This document shows, piece by piece, positions 1 through 10,389 of a stretch of DNA of 64,000 nucleotides. A program made the position numbers and the translations under genes. The notes beneath the pieces are model-generated. The model was not told the DNA's origin. It worked only from the letters and a program-made list of their open reading frames with translations, and did no database searches. This DNA comes from Apiospora phragmitis (taxonomy: Eukaryota > Ascomycota > Sordariomycetes > Amphisphaeriales > Apiosporaceae), in NCBI GenBank assembly GCA_038363925.1, contig JAQQWL010000016.1, forward strand, positions 1,736,001-1,800,000, written 5' to 3'. The first letter of the stretch is position 1; each line of letters opens with the position of its first letter.

Positions 1-1698
1 ACGTATGCCGCCTCTTCAGCACAGCGTTGGCAGTAGATGTCTTTTGCTGACGCTCCCAGAGCAGCTGTCGGCGGAGTGACTCGGTCAACTCACGATGCAG
101 CATGTTGCGTCTCGTAGTTTGGGGCGACAATGCCGATTGCCGTTGAGTGGCATTGGTATTGGTCATGATAGGCTGAGCAGTGCTGCGAGGTATCTCCTTA
201 ATGGGCCTCAATGGGGTCCGGCGCATGCCACCCTTCATTTCTAGGCCACTGTCGTCAGAGTCATTGGGGGAAGTGGCCTTCACTATGGGGATGCTCTGGA
301 GAGTCCGCGCTCGTTGCAGCGCCGAAGTTGATTGCGAAGCAATAGCGGCACCCAAGCCACGGGGCTGTTGTTGTTCCTGCCCAGCGGCAAACATTAGGCT
401 GAGGTTGGATCGGTGGGAGGTCAGGTTAGGCTTGGATGGCACGCGCTTGAACGTGACTGGGTCATCCATGCTTTCCTTGCCGCCCTCTTCAATTGAGTCC
501 TCCCATTCCGAATCATCTTCGTCGTCGATGGCGCTCTCATCGATTTGGCTGTTCGATTGCTCGTCGCTAGACTGTGTCTGAATAGTGTGCGTGCTAACCT
601 GGTTGCGGAAAGACGTCTGCTTCTTCTGGACATTGAGAAGAGTGTTGGGCCGAGCAGAGTGCATGGGGTTCTTTGAGGATGAGCTGGGGCTTTCAACAGA
701 TCCATATGATGCGCCGAGCTGGAACATCTTGGGCTTGTCCTGAGGGGCGAGCGCCTTGTGTTGTACCAAGCTCCGAGGAGAGGACTTATCACCAGAAGAG
801 CAGGTGGTTGTAACTTGAGTTTCGGGAATCGTGGCAAGGGCGAGTTGCTTCATTAACTCCTGGCTACGAAGCTGCAGGGCAGGAATGGAGACTTGAGAGG
901 GAGAGAAACCGCAAATGATGGTGGTGCAGCTGGAGGCACGTTCGCTGCTGCTAGACGCGACACCTGGCGATGACAGCGATGCAGACATGACTAAAGGGGC
1001 CTCTGCAGATGAGTGGCACATGGGCTCAGTTGCCGGTGTGGTAGGTGTGTCGGGTGTCGGTTGAACATCTGGGGACGAATAAGCTGTCCGCGAGTCGTCC
1101 AACTCGGGCTCGGGAGACGGCGAGGACATGTTGGTCAAAGGTGCCAGATTGGGCTCCTTATTTTGTATTATAGAGACGATTATCTTCTCCAGGTGGTCAG
1201 AAGTGATATGGTACTCACGGCCCCGACTGCGGTTGCTCGTGCTCGAGTCTTGTCGCAGAATCCTAGGTCGGGAAATCTCCATGGGTTCGGATTCGGAGCT
1301 GGACTCGATGGCCTCTTCGTCGTTAACGGCAGAGTCGACGCTGTCAGACAGCTGAGGGACCTCTGGTATCCGTACATCGGGAATGTCCTTGGGCGCTGTA
1401 GAGGGGGCGATGTGGGTGGACTTTGCTTGTTGTAGCTTTCCTCGGTAGCGTCGCAGCAAGAGGTCTCGCGGTTCCACAGTCTCCAGCTGAGGTTTTCTAA
1501 CCTCCTACCTTGCTCGACTGAATCCGCACATCTAGAGAAGACTGCCGGGAGAGTTAGTGCCAGGCCGGGCTGCACCAGGAACGGGCAAGTAAACGTACCT
1601 GTCCACATGTTGAAGAGGTTCTGAGCATTAGCAGTGTCGACCTTGTGGATGACGTTCGGGTCCACGGTCAGGACCAATCCTTCAGGTCTGCCAGGCAT
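1..1698 (-). CDS. GATA_AreA / DUF3295 domain protein, 3' end beyond window
   Basis: Partial gene read right to left and cut by the left edge. The start ATG is at 1696-1698. An early exon encodes NLFNMWT, and after a 57 bp intron (1542-1598, donor GTACGT, acceptor GGCAG) the frame continues as VFSRCADSVEQGRRLENLSW, the hallmark of the fungal GATA_AreA N-terminal domain (Pfam PF08550). The distal part has an acidic SEWEDSIEE stretch, FKRVPSKPNLTSHRS, and near the edge RNMLHRELTESLRR followed by LLWERQQKTSTANAVLKRR, typical of DUF3295. Such proteins are presumed nuclear regulators with no zinc finger seen here. Between about 1436 and 1470 the open frame changes by one base with no room for an intron; adding one G to the G run at 1441-1443 would restore it. 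So it is either a damaged gene or a sequence error. Family identity is firm; function is not known. Confidence 0.85.
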
Positions 1699-2342
1699 GG
1701 TGTTGCTGAGTGCTTTCCGTAACGGAAGCAGCCGTAGGGGAGTAATGGAAGCGACGGTGTTATTACTCGGGGGATTCACAATCGGTCAATAGGGTGGCAC
1801 CAAAGAGCCGAAGGGCGGTAGAGGAGTCGTGCAGTATTGCCGGGGTGTGACAAAAGGGCACAAAAGCATGAGAAGTCCGATTTAATGGATATCGTTGACA
1901 GCGTGTAGGCAGGCCCCGGTTTAATGTTAGTATAGGCATTGCTATGCACCGGTATGTGATGGAAGTAGAAATGAGTCTGGGGAAGGATGGTCGGGGTACT
2001 TATGCTCTGCGTTCATTTCAATATGCGAGAGGAATTGGAGAAAAAAGGATGAGGGCTTGCAGGGCAAGGGTGCCCCTGAGTGGGTGGGTGCCGAAATAGC
2101 GGTGGTTTGAGGACCTGGTACGTCGAGGTACGGCTCGCGGATAGCTTCTCCGGGCTAAAGTCTACAGGTTCGGGGTTGGAGAGAAGGTGGGCAATGGCGA
2201 AACGGCATAAGCCTCCACTCAAGAGCATCAGCCTAGTGACAACAAGTTCACAGCACAAGCTATGAAAGCAGTTAGCTACTGAAGTATAGTATAAAAATTA
2301 TCTGTGGTTTTCATCGCCAGAATAACTAAACGTCTACCCACG
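1699..2342. other. intergenic: promoter side of the left gene and 3' flank of the phosphatase gene
   Basis: No convincing reading frame. It should contain the upstream region of the gene ending at 1698 and the 3' untranslated region of the gene whose stop codon is at 2343. I see no clear regulatory motif. Confidence 0.4.
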
Positions 2343-3341
2343 TTATATTAACAGTATCTGAATCAGACCTTGATCTTTCCCCGTCACCTCAGCCCCTGCC
2401 CGTTGGTTGAACTTCCAGTAGGCTTCCTCGTGGTCAATCTCGTGGTCAATACCATCCTGTCCAGGCTGTTTGGTGTCGCCGATGAGGTTACGATAGTGCA
2501 ATCCCAAATGGCCAACCCACTTCTGATCCCACCCCTTTTCCTGTAGTCTCGCTTCGGGATCGTCAGCAGAGGAGAACGAGCAATTGACTGCGTCTAGGTT
2601 CTTGAGCGTCGTCGAGCTGACTAGTTTTCCGTTTTTCATGTCGCAGTAGTACTTGTCAAGCAAAACATTTAGGATGCCGCCGTGTGTGACAACGATCACA
2701 GTCCGATTGCCAGTTGCGCTCGAACCTTGGATGCCCTTCGCAACATCTCGGACCAACTGTCGGCCTCTGGTCACTGTGGCTTCGAGCGCTTCGCGAGTGC
2801 GTGGGTGCATAACGTTTTGCGTCCTGGTCTGCTGATCCACGTTTGGCCAATCGAGGCCGCTGATGTCAACTTCCTTTACGCCAACGACCTCTCCAGCATC
2901 TTCACGACTGCCCCCTCTGAGCATTATGTATTTGATGTATCGCTTGCCGTTTTCTTCTTGGTACAGAGCAGATTGGTCATGGGGCCACGGTGTGATCTCC
3001 CGGAGTTCATCGATAGGGCGTACATCAGAGGGCGAGAGCTGACAAGCTTGTGCAATCGCCAGGGCCGTCTGGATGCTTCTGGTCGAGGTCGAACATACCA
3101 CCGCGGCGACGTCCGGAATCGGGAACTGCTTAAGCCGATCGCAGAACCTTTCCAGTTCTCCGAGCCCTTCCTTGGTAAGGCCGTCCAGGAAGTAATCGCC
3201 GTTTCCGACTTTGGTGTTCTCGCCGTTGAGTATCTCGTAAAGTTCCGGCCCTGTCTCGGGTCCGACATTTTGCTCATCGTTCACAGCGGAATTCGCCGCT
3301 GCGTGGCGAACGAACAGAATATTGACTTTCTCAATCGCCAT
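2343..3341 (-). CDS. histidine phosphatase superfamily (branch 1) protein
   Basis: Uninterrupted 332-residue frame starting MAIEKVNILFVRHAAANSA. The catalytic Arg12-His13 lies in VRHAA, where the classical motif is RHG. It is followed by CSTSTRSIQTALAIAQA (second phosphate-binding Arg), DELREITPWPHD (acid region) and VIVVTHGGILN (second catalytic His). This order is that of phosphoglycerate-mutase-like phosphatases. The enzyme would form a phosphohistidine intermediate; the substrate cannot be told from sequence. The frame is open upstream to 3569. An alternative start at 3464 (MSRSS) sits directly behind a good acceptor TTTCAG, so a short 5' untranslated intron (about 3465-3532, donor CAG/GTGGTT) is possible. 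I prefer 3341 because similarity to the family begins there. No signal peptide is evident, so a cytosolic enzyme is likely. Confidence 0.85.
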   Translation of the reverse strand: MAIEKVNILFVRHAAANSAVNDEQNVGPETGPELYEILNGENTKVGNGDYFLDGLTKEGLGELERFCDRLKQFPIPDVAAVVCSTSTRSIQTALAIAQACQLSPSDVRPIDELREITPWPHDQSALYQEENGKRYIKYIMLRGGSREDAGEVVGVKEVDISGLDWPNVDQQTRTQNVMHPRTREALEATVTRGRQLVRDVAKGIQGSSATGNRTVIVVTHGGILNVLLDKYYCDMKNGKLVSSTTLKNLDAVNCSFSSADDPEARLQEKGWDQKWVGHLGLHYRNLIGDTKQPGQDGIDHEIDHEEAYWKFNQRAGAEVTGKDQGLIQILLI

Positions 3342-3569
3342 TAATAGATAGGCTGGGGTTCCAGAATCGACAGATCGTGTAGTGAACAGGTGATATAACT
3401 GGGACGAAGAAAGGGCAGCGGCTTCTTGTGGGCCGTTATTTTGGTTGGGGGATGATCGAGACATCTGAAAGAACGGAACATGAGCTACGGGGGGCGGGGT
3501 GCTAGGAGAGGTGAGAAACACAGAGAACCACCTGCATTGAGGGGTGCGTACCATGCGACTTCGCTGCAT

Positions 3570-6280
3570 ACCCTGGCTCTGGAACTCGATCCTAGAGGTC
3601 GGCAGAATGAACGGAACGAGCAGGCTAGGACTCCATGGCCTGTCTTGGATCGCTAGTTTCGATCATCCGAGTTGCGCCAAGCGGCTTGCTGTGTTAGTCC
3701 TTGTTCTGGCCTGCACTCTCTACAACTCCCATCGGTAGCTCAAGCCCAGTCGATAGGCTGCCGCTCCCGTATAAAAAACATGGAAGCAGGTATCGGGACG
3801 CCGCAGTGCGCATCAGCCAGCATACGCATGTGGCTTTACACACCGGCTCCTTAGGTGCTCACTGCTAAAAGAAAAAACACCAACTCTCTTGGGCCGTTCC
3901 CGGAAAGTAGGTGCTGGTTCAGCCAAAGATGCTAGAACTCCTCCTTGAAATATATCAGGGAATGAAGAGGCAATTATGTTGATTACGGGTATGTCGTGGT
4001 CTGACGCTTGCCGGATGACGTCCTGGCCAACGCGTAATTACAGCACAGGTGCAAAAGTCTTCAAGGGGCGGCTTCTTGGGCATCCCATATTTGATACTGT
4101 AGTTCGCGGCTAGATGACAGTCTTGTACCCGTTCATGGCTAACCTGACCATCATGTGGTATCTGCCACTGCCATAGGCGATCTTACCAGGGCTCTCTCTG
4201 TTTTTGACTCTATCAATGCTTGAAAGGTGCTGTTGGATGTAGGTGTGATTTCGAAACGGGCGGCGGGACGTCGGTTTGCATCGAGAAAGGCTTGGGGAGC
4301 GAGGCGGTATCGAAGGGAAGACGGTATGAGTCGGTGTGGGCGAGCTCGACGTCGACGTCGCCTGCCGTGGGTAGGCGCGATAAAGACAAGCTGGTTGTTG
4401 GATAGAGGGAACGGAGTAACTAGCTCGGGCAGCAGCGTTGTGGCCATCTCGCGGGTCGTAGTCCGCACCGGGGATGCGTTGGTATCGACAACGTCGGTCG
4501 GTCGGCGGCGGAGTGGTCCGCGGGGAGAAGGGAAGTCGACCTGTTTACTCCGTATCTGCACCACCAGTGTTGTGTAGAGACAGTGGATTCTATCTGGGAC
4601 CTGTCGACTGTGTGATTGTAGCCGGCAGTGGCATGTCTAACGGATCAGATTGTATACGTTGGGCAAATAAGGGTCAAGTCAGGAGGGAGGAGCAAGATTG
4701 GGGCCGGAAAGGGCAGCATAGACAAGTATACGGCAGGCTGGCAGAGCCACGGACGCAGACAGGGCGGCGCAAGTCTCAGGCATTTCTCGACAAACAGGCT
4801 GAGCACGACATCGTTTGAGAGGTGGCACAAAGTACAAGGTACAGGTGCCTTATTTGAGTGAATTATCCGAGAGCAGCCTAACTATGCATAACAATACAAG
4901 ATCAATCTCCTCTCAGATTCATCAAGGTTTGCATTATCTGTTTGTTCTCCTCTTGCAGACCGCGAAGGGTATCCCTGAGGCCCCGGGCAGTCGTCTCCGC
5001 CTCCAATATAGCCTTATTGAGTTGCTCCCAGCTACGGATCGACATTAGTTAAATCCAAGGGATGTTCGTAGACGACGTACTCTGTCCTTTTCTCTCGTAA
5101 CTCCTTAAATCTTTTATGTACTTGACCCATGGAGAGGCGGGGACTGGGTGCCCTTTCTGAGGGTGGAAGAGATTTCTCAGAGACATGGTTTGTCTTGGGA
5201 CTCCGGCATTGCTGGCTGCGAACACTCGAGTGCTCCAAAAGTAAGGATGCTAATGACATGTGTTGAACGACCACTACGGAAGCCACCTGGGCTGGAGCCC
5301 ACACTATATTGTAGAATGCGTGACCACAGACCTGGGTTGCGCTCACACGCCGCGCCGAATCATATTCTCCCATAGCACTGGTTGGGCAGGTTTACAGTCG
5401 GCTAGGGCTATCAGCTTAGGAAAAACAGACCGTAGAGAAAGGCAGGGTACTTACAGCATACTTCATCAAGTCTGTCGCGTTATCAGTATTATATCGTAGA
5501 AGCACCAATCAGCCACTCACATCAGCTCCCAGTTGGTAATGTTGGGTGGGCACACGCGGTGCGTATGCTCGTAGCAAGAGCACCAGCACTGCACACGGAA
5601 GCGAAAATGGCCACAATAGTACTCGACCTGGCAACGGTCAGCCTCCGATCCGATCACCCAGCAAGCTTCTGTCGTACCTAAGTGTGGTCACACATGATAG
5701 GTAAGTACGGACGAGCTCGATCTGACACGCGAATTATGGGAGTCAGGCAACCAAACAGCGCTGCATGGGGTTAAGGCTGTGGTTGCCTGAAGGGCGATGG
5801 CCTGTATAAGTAGCTACGGCAGTAGGTGACTAGCCCATTGGGCACTCATCCAGAAGGACGAAACCAAGGGGCGCGGCCCAGCCCTCCTAGGAGCGATCGG
5901 ACACCGCGGTCGTCCTATGGGCTCGCTCGCCAAGGGAGGTTGAGAATCGACACTATCGCTTTACTCCACCCACTCGGGAGACGGCGTGGGGTGTGCGTCG
6001 ACCCACTCGGGCCTGGCGAGAACAGGTACCTGCCAGATCTGAGCTGGGACCGTGTAGGGCAGACACGACCGGGGAATCGGTGGGTCGATAGGGTCTCGGC
6101 TGAACAAGCAGGGTTTACGACGGGTTCCTGATATTTGTATGAATGGGCTCAATAACAGAAGAGCTCAATAACAGAAGAGAAAAATATTAACTATAGCAAT
6201 TACGAACTGATGTAGAGTAGCAACTACAAGAACGAGAGCAACGTGATCCCAAAAATATACATTCTGAAGAGGTCCGCGTC
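3570..6280. other. long intergenic region without a convincing gene
   Basis: Several short overlapping frames occur on both strands. The longest (4151-4564, minus) starts with GTG rather than ATG and has an Arg-rich, family-less translation. No tRNA, rRNA or transposon motif was recognised. Segments near 4.2-4.6 and 5.8-6.1 kb are GC-richer than the rest, but nothing can be supported as coding. Confidence 0.4.
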
Positions 6281-7098
6281 TCAATCCTGCTCTGGTCTAG
6301 TTCGTTGTAGTTGGAGGAGGGTTGCAGAGAAAACAGCACCCACGTCTTCTTGGTCGTCAGACACTTCCATGTAGAAGCCGTGAGATCTATGCGCCAGTGT
6401 CTTTGCAACCATATTCGTGACTTCCCTATCGCCGTCCCCGTTGGCCCGGTTGCCCACGAACAAAATGGGCGGCTTGATCCCGTGCTGGCTTCTGATGTTT
6501 GCCGCTATTGGTTTGAGGTAGTCAAAGCTGCCTTTGTTCCTCACATCAAATACCAATACAAAATAATTTCCCTCCTGAATGGCCTTGTCTCGTAACGAAG
6601 GATATGAATCAACGCCAGCTGTGTCCTTAATCTCGAGAGTGACACCTCCCTTCAGCGTAAAGTGATACGTGTCCTCAATCGTTGGGTCGTACGTCCTCTC
6701 CGGTTTGCGGTTCTCACACCGCGCCACGAGTGTCGACTTTCCAACACCTGAATCCCCCAACAGAACCAAAGAGATATCAGGGGGGTTGTTATATCTGCCG
6801 TCGTTCCGGTAGAGGGGGAGACCAATCTTTTTAGATAAAACAGGTTGGCTCCTAGGCAAGCACTTCGCCGAGCTGCAGATGATCCATCCCTTTTGGAGAT
6901 AGAATTCAGGGGCGCCATACGGGATGCGACGCCTCCGAAAACGGAGCAGGATAGCGAAAGAGGGGGTACAGATCTGCAATAGTTAGTTGGTGTGAAGAGA
7001 ACGGTTGGATCACTTACGAAAAGAAGAACGGCTGAGGAAACACGGGAGGTGTGGTACGCCTCCCAGAAGAACATGGGGTCAACAGAATGCGAATCCAT
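6281..7098 (-). CDS. Ras-like small GTPase with N-terminal membrane anchor
   Basis: Two exons (7098-7018 and 6973-6281; 44 bp intron with GTAAGT donor, CTAAC branch and TTGCAG acceptor) give 257 residues. The C-terminal two thirds is a P-loop GTPase of Ras type. It has G1 GDSGVGKS (residues 100-107), switch I YDPTIEDTYHF, G3 DTAGV (144-148) and G4 GNRAN (202-206). Two departures matter: the catalytic Gln after DTAG is Val, and the NKxD motif is NRAN, so hydrolysis and guanine specificity may be altered. The SAK (G5) motif is not clear. No C-terminal CAAX box exists; the protein ends RTRPEQD. Instead residues about 17-37 are hydrophobic and followed by RFRRRR, which looks like a signal anchor placing the GTPase domain in the cytosol. 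Frame and splice sites are clean, so it is probably a functional, non-canonical family member. Confidence 0.85.
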
Positions 7099-7770
7099 AG
7101 CTGGTTAGGTGCCATGAGTCTGCAGAACACATAGCTATGCAGGAAGACCCGGGGCTTATATCGAGGTTACACGCGTATTGGAAAGCAATCGTGATCTGGC
7201 GCCCAATCTTCCGACCCATCCCTCGGAGATGAGATCGACTGACTGGCCTGCTGAGACCGAACAAGATTGCTCGGGAAACCCACCGTGGGTGCCATTGATC
7301 AGGTATCTGAGCTCTAACTAACCCTAGCGCATGATACGAGGACAATTCCTTGTTATGAGAGAGAGTGGAGGTCTGTCCTGCACATCGACAATAGTGGCTT
7401 TCGAGGCCACCGCGGGCCATCCGGGACAGACGTTCGAAGGGGTGTCAAGGAAATGTGGATATCACCCCTAAAGATATCACTTAGCCGAATGGGACGAAGG
7501 TAGAGACGACAATGGGGACGGCAGCATGGTTCGTTTACGCCTCCTTGCGTCTCCTGCAAGCTACACCCAAGTACCTACATATCATAGATGAAGAAGGCTT
7601 GCCAATATCGTCCTGGTCGAGTTCAAATTGTATGTCTGAGGACAGGGGTCTTAGATAACCATCCTCGCCTTCATGGTCTGCCACCATTCTCATCGTGACT
7701 ATTTTCCCGAGGCCGCCCATCCGCCTCATGTCCAAGTGCAGGGGTCCCACATGACCATCGCACACACGTA
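7099..7770. other. upstream region of the GTPase gene; one possible extra exon
   Basis: Mostly without coding signal. A minus-strand open stretch at about 7535-7765 (containing GKIVTMRMVADHEGEDGYL) has protein-like composition. It could be a further exon of the small gene at 7771-7994, but I found no well-supported splice junction joining them. Confidence 0.3.
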
Positions 7771-7994
7771 TTATACTGTTCTGTCACCACTGTTCTCCAA
7801 GCTCTTCCGCTCACTTTGCACATTCCCCCAATATTCCCGTAAATACTCGATGTCCACAACTAGTGGGGTTAGAAATGGTTGACTGATTAGGAAAGCCACG
7901 TACCAGCGAAATTGACCGGAGGAGGCAGTCGTAGCTGAGAGAGCCATGATATGAACGAACGAACGGCGTCGCGGAGACTCGAAATAATTCCCAT
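7771..7994 (-). CDS. small two-exon hypothetical protein
   Basis: Starts MGIISSLRDAVRSFISWLS at 7994. A 44 bp intron (7860-7903) has donor GTACGT, a CTAAC branch site and acceptor CACTAG. Splicing keeps frame and gives about 59 residues ending SLENSGDRTV. The N-terminal 20 residues can be drawn as an amphipathic helix. No family was recognised. The evidence is the intron quality and in-frame junction rather than similarity, so this remains tentative. The gene may continue into an open stretch at 7535-7765. Confidence 0.35.
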
Positions 7995-7997
7995 GTT

Positions 7998-9016
7998 CTC
8001 GGTTGGTAGAGCTTTTGGTAGAGCTTTTGGTAAGAGGAAGAAGTTGAATACCAAGCCAGATGATGTGGGTGGATGCGCTGGCAATTTATCTGGTTCAGTG
8101 CCCCCCAGGACGGAAGGCACCAGCCGGTCCAATTGACCGTCACCTCAAAGCTCTCATGTATCGTAAAGTCTATGTCATGTTCTACGCAGGCTTTTTGATC
8201 GAAGGAATATAATCTATTGCATACCTTGAAGATGTGTCGTAACTACAAGTGAAATCCGCAACATGAATGGATCACCTTATCGGTGGGCGTTACTATGGGA
8301 CTCCAGCTATGCGCGCGAATGTAAACGAGGAAAAACCTCTAATCAGGACGTTCAATAAAGGTATCGAAACAGGACCTGGCGGGGACATATCCTGATGATA
8401 TCGCGATGTAGTTAGCGGAAGACACCTCTTTACGGTGCACCAACTTGCGGATGGCGTATAATTCTTTCATTACTCGAAAGAGTATTTCAGTTACTAGTAA
8501 GATCATTCTATACTACTCTACCATTCTTTTCCAGGTGAGCAATTACATCACACACAGACCATGCTTCAACGTCGACTAGCAACGGATCAACACGGACAAA
8601 CTCGAGGTCGTAAATACCTAGCTAGACCCGCTTTTATGGCCGAATAACGAGTTGTTCGGCCATAAAAGCGGGGTTAGTAACAGTGAGGAGCACATTGCTT
8701 TAAATACAATGAAAGGTGATACCTCTAGCAGAAACCATTAAATAGCTCGTTGATCGAAAAAGAATTGATATACACAATTATTGAAAATAAAAGAGACAGT
8801 ATTCGGCAAAAGACCTGTGGCTTCGAGAAAGGTGTTGAGGGGAAAATATCTAAAAACACGTGGATAAAGGAGGAAAGTCAGCCGGACACCTGGGCAAGTT
8901 TCCGATTTCAGTTTGAAAGCTCTCGAGTGGGGCTCGACGGGGCGGATTAATGCTCGGAACGTGCTACCACTAAGCCTGCCATCGACCGATTGAATCCAAC
9001 CGCGAAACATCCAAGC
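7998..9016. other. AT-rich intergenic region containing a perfect hairpin
   Basis: No gene seen. It contains a short tandem duplication of TTGGTAGAGCTT near 8004-8030, antisense to the sequence just upstream of the small gene's start codon, and the inverted repeat listed separately at 8627-8672. Confidence 0.4.
8627..8672. repeat. perfect 18 bp inverted repeat with 10 bp loop
   Basis: The left arm (8627-8644) is CCCGCTTTTATGGCCGAA. The right arm (8655-8672) is its exact reverse complement, separated by TAACGAGTTG. It lies in AT-rich non-coding DNA, not directly behind a recognised gene, so a transcription terminator role is not obvious. It could be a footprint of two abutting terminal inverted repeats or the hairpin of a Helitron-like end; CTAG lies next to the left arm. 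No flanking element was identified. Confidence 0.7.
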
Positions 9017-10360
9017 ATGACGAGGCTACAAGGCTGTGTCAACACTTACGCAAACATGCACCAGGCTCTGGAGCTGCCAATACCAGTTAAGATATATGAG
9101 TTCAACGACGAACAAGTACGGAAGGCGACTGAGCTCTCCCAAAACGGACAACAAAGACTGCACCCAGTCTCGAGCTGCGAAACAACCCTATTCTATATTT
9201 CTACCTCCGAAAATGGCCATCACGGAGTTGCGCAGGTCTGCATCAGTCCTGTCAAACGCAATGATGGGCCAAATCCGTTCTACTTGCCCATACTTCGACA
9301 TACCCACTGTTGCACCCACGCACCGTTGGGTCTATTCACGTCTCGATATCAAGCAGTCTATGATGTGTTCATCCGACCAATACAATGGAGCTTTGAGAAC
9401 GACATGTATGATGGGATTCTGGTTCGAGAAACCCAGCTAATTAGTTCATTCTAGGCAAAATATTACCATCCCAGCACAAGGAACCTCCTCTGCATGTCCG
9501 ACTTGCGAAATACTTCGAGAAGCGTTACACTCCGAATGCGAATTCGAAAAATCTGCCGATAACAGAAGCACAACGGTCGTCACCGAAACTTCGGTTCCAT
9601 TATCTCATAATTCGAGAAATTCAACATCGGATGCGGCTGTTTCAAACGATCAAAACACTGTGCCACAACCATCAACCGGGGCTGCCAAGGCTCAGACCAC
9701 CAGCAAAACGGCACGCAAGAGGCCAGCACCGAATCACAATGAGGCTAATGAGGAACAACCAAGAAAGAGAAAACGGCGTTCAGATAAGGAAATTGCCGAT
9801 AACCTCGCCGAGAAGCTTATTAAAGCAACGAAGCAGCAGACGCCCCAGACTTTAGCGAGCATCCAGGATGCCGGATACCTGCCGCAAAAACCAGATACAG
9901 AGACTGAGGGCGAAGCCCGGCTCGATTTGTATATGAAAATGGCGAATGAAATTTGGTCCCTAGAAAAGCAACTTCAAAAGGATCTCAAAGGGGTGGTCAA
10001 AAACAAGGCTTTGAAATGGAGGTTTTGCTTCATTGCTTCATGCATGTGGTATATTCTCCGCAAGAGACGGAAGCTTCTTCGTGATGACAAGCAAGATCGA
10101 CTGGCAGATGGGTCGCACACCATCAACATGGCAGTCAATGAGCTCTGCAAGGAGTGCCCATGCGGCACCAAGCTCTATGCTGGTTTCGCTAGTATGTGTC
10201 TCAGCTACCAGCTCATACAGTCGGCTTACCTAATACAGAGATGAATCATATGCTGGCGGAAATGAATGATAAAGGCCTGGAGCGACGCTCGGCATTCAGC
10301 AAGCGACTTGCCACAATCCTCTCCGCGAATGAGCTCTTAAACCCACCAGCGACGAATTGA
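9017..10360 (+). CDS. lineage-specific hypothetical protein (415 aa, 3 exons)
   Basis: Exons 9017-9405, 9455-10191 and 10239-10360 join in frame. Intron 1 (49 bp) has GTATGA donor and TTCTAG acceptor; intron 2 (47 bp) has GTATGT donor, CTTAC branch and ATACAG acceptor. The N-terminal 130 residues have no features I recognise. Next comes CPTCEILREALHSEC, then a Ser/Thr/Asn-rich linker. A strongly basic stretch (PRKRKRRSDKEIADNLAEKL) resembles a nuclear localisation signal and leads into a helical C-terminal domain with Trp/Cys-rich WRFCFIASCMWYIL and KECPCGTKLYAGF. A nuclear protein is inferred; no function is assigned. The stop is only 29 bp before the next ATG, so this and the next model might be one gene. 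Confidence 0.55.
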
Positions 10361-10389
10361 TCTGTCATCCCGCCCTTGCCATCAGCGAG

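Noticed and set aside
180..581. Plus-strand open frame over the left gene
   Set aside because: It is antisense to the DUF3295 region, whose minus-strand translation has clear family motifs.
2682..3344. 220-codon plus-strand frame
   Set aside because: Shadow of the histidine phosphatase gene on the opposite strand.
4151..4564. Minus-strand frame of 137 codons
   Set aside because: Starts with GTG, Arg-rich without family features, and the opposite strand is equally open.
8627..8672. Hairpin as a transcription terminator
   Set aside because: Fungal polymerase II does not use hairpin-plus-U terminators, and no gene ends just upstream.
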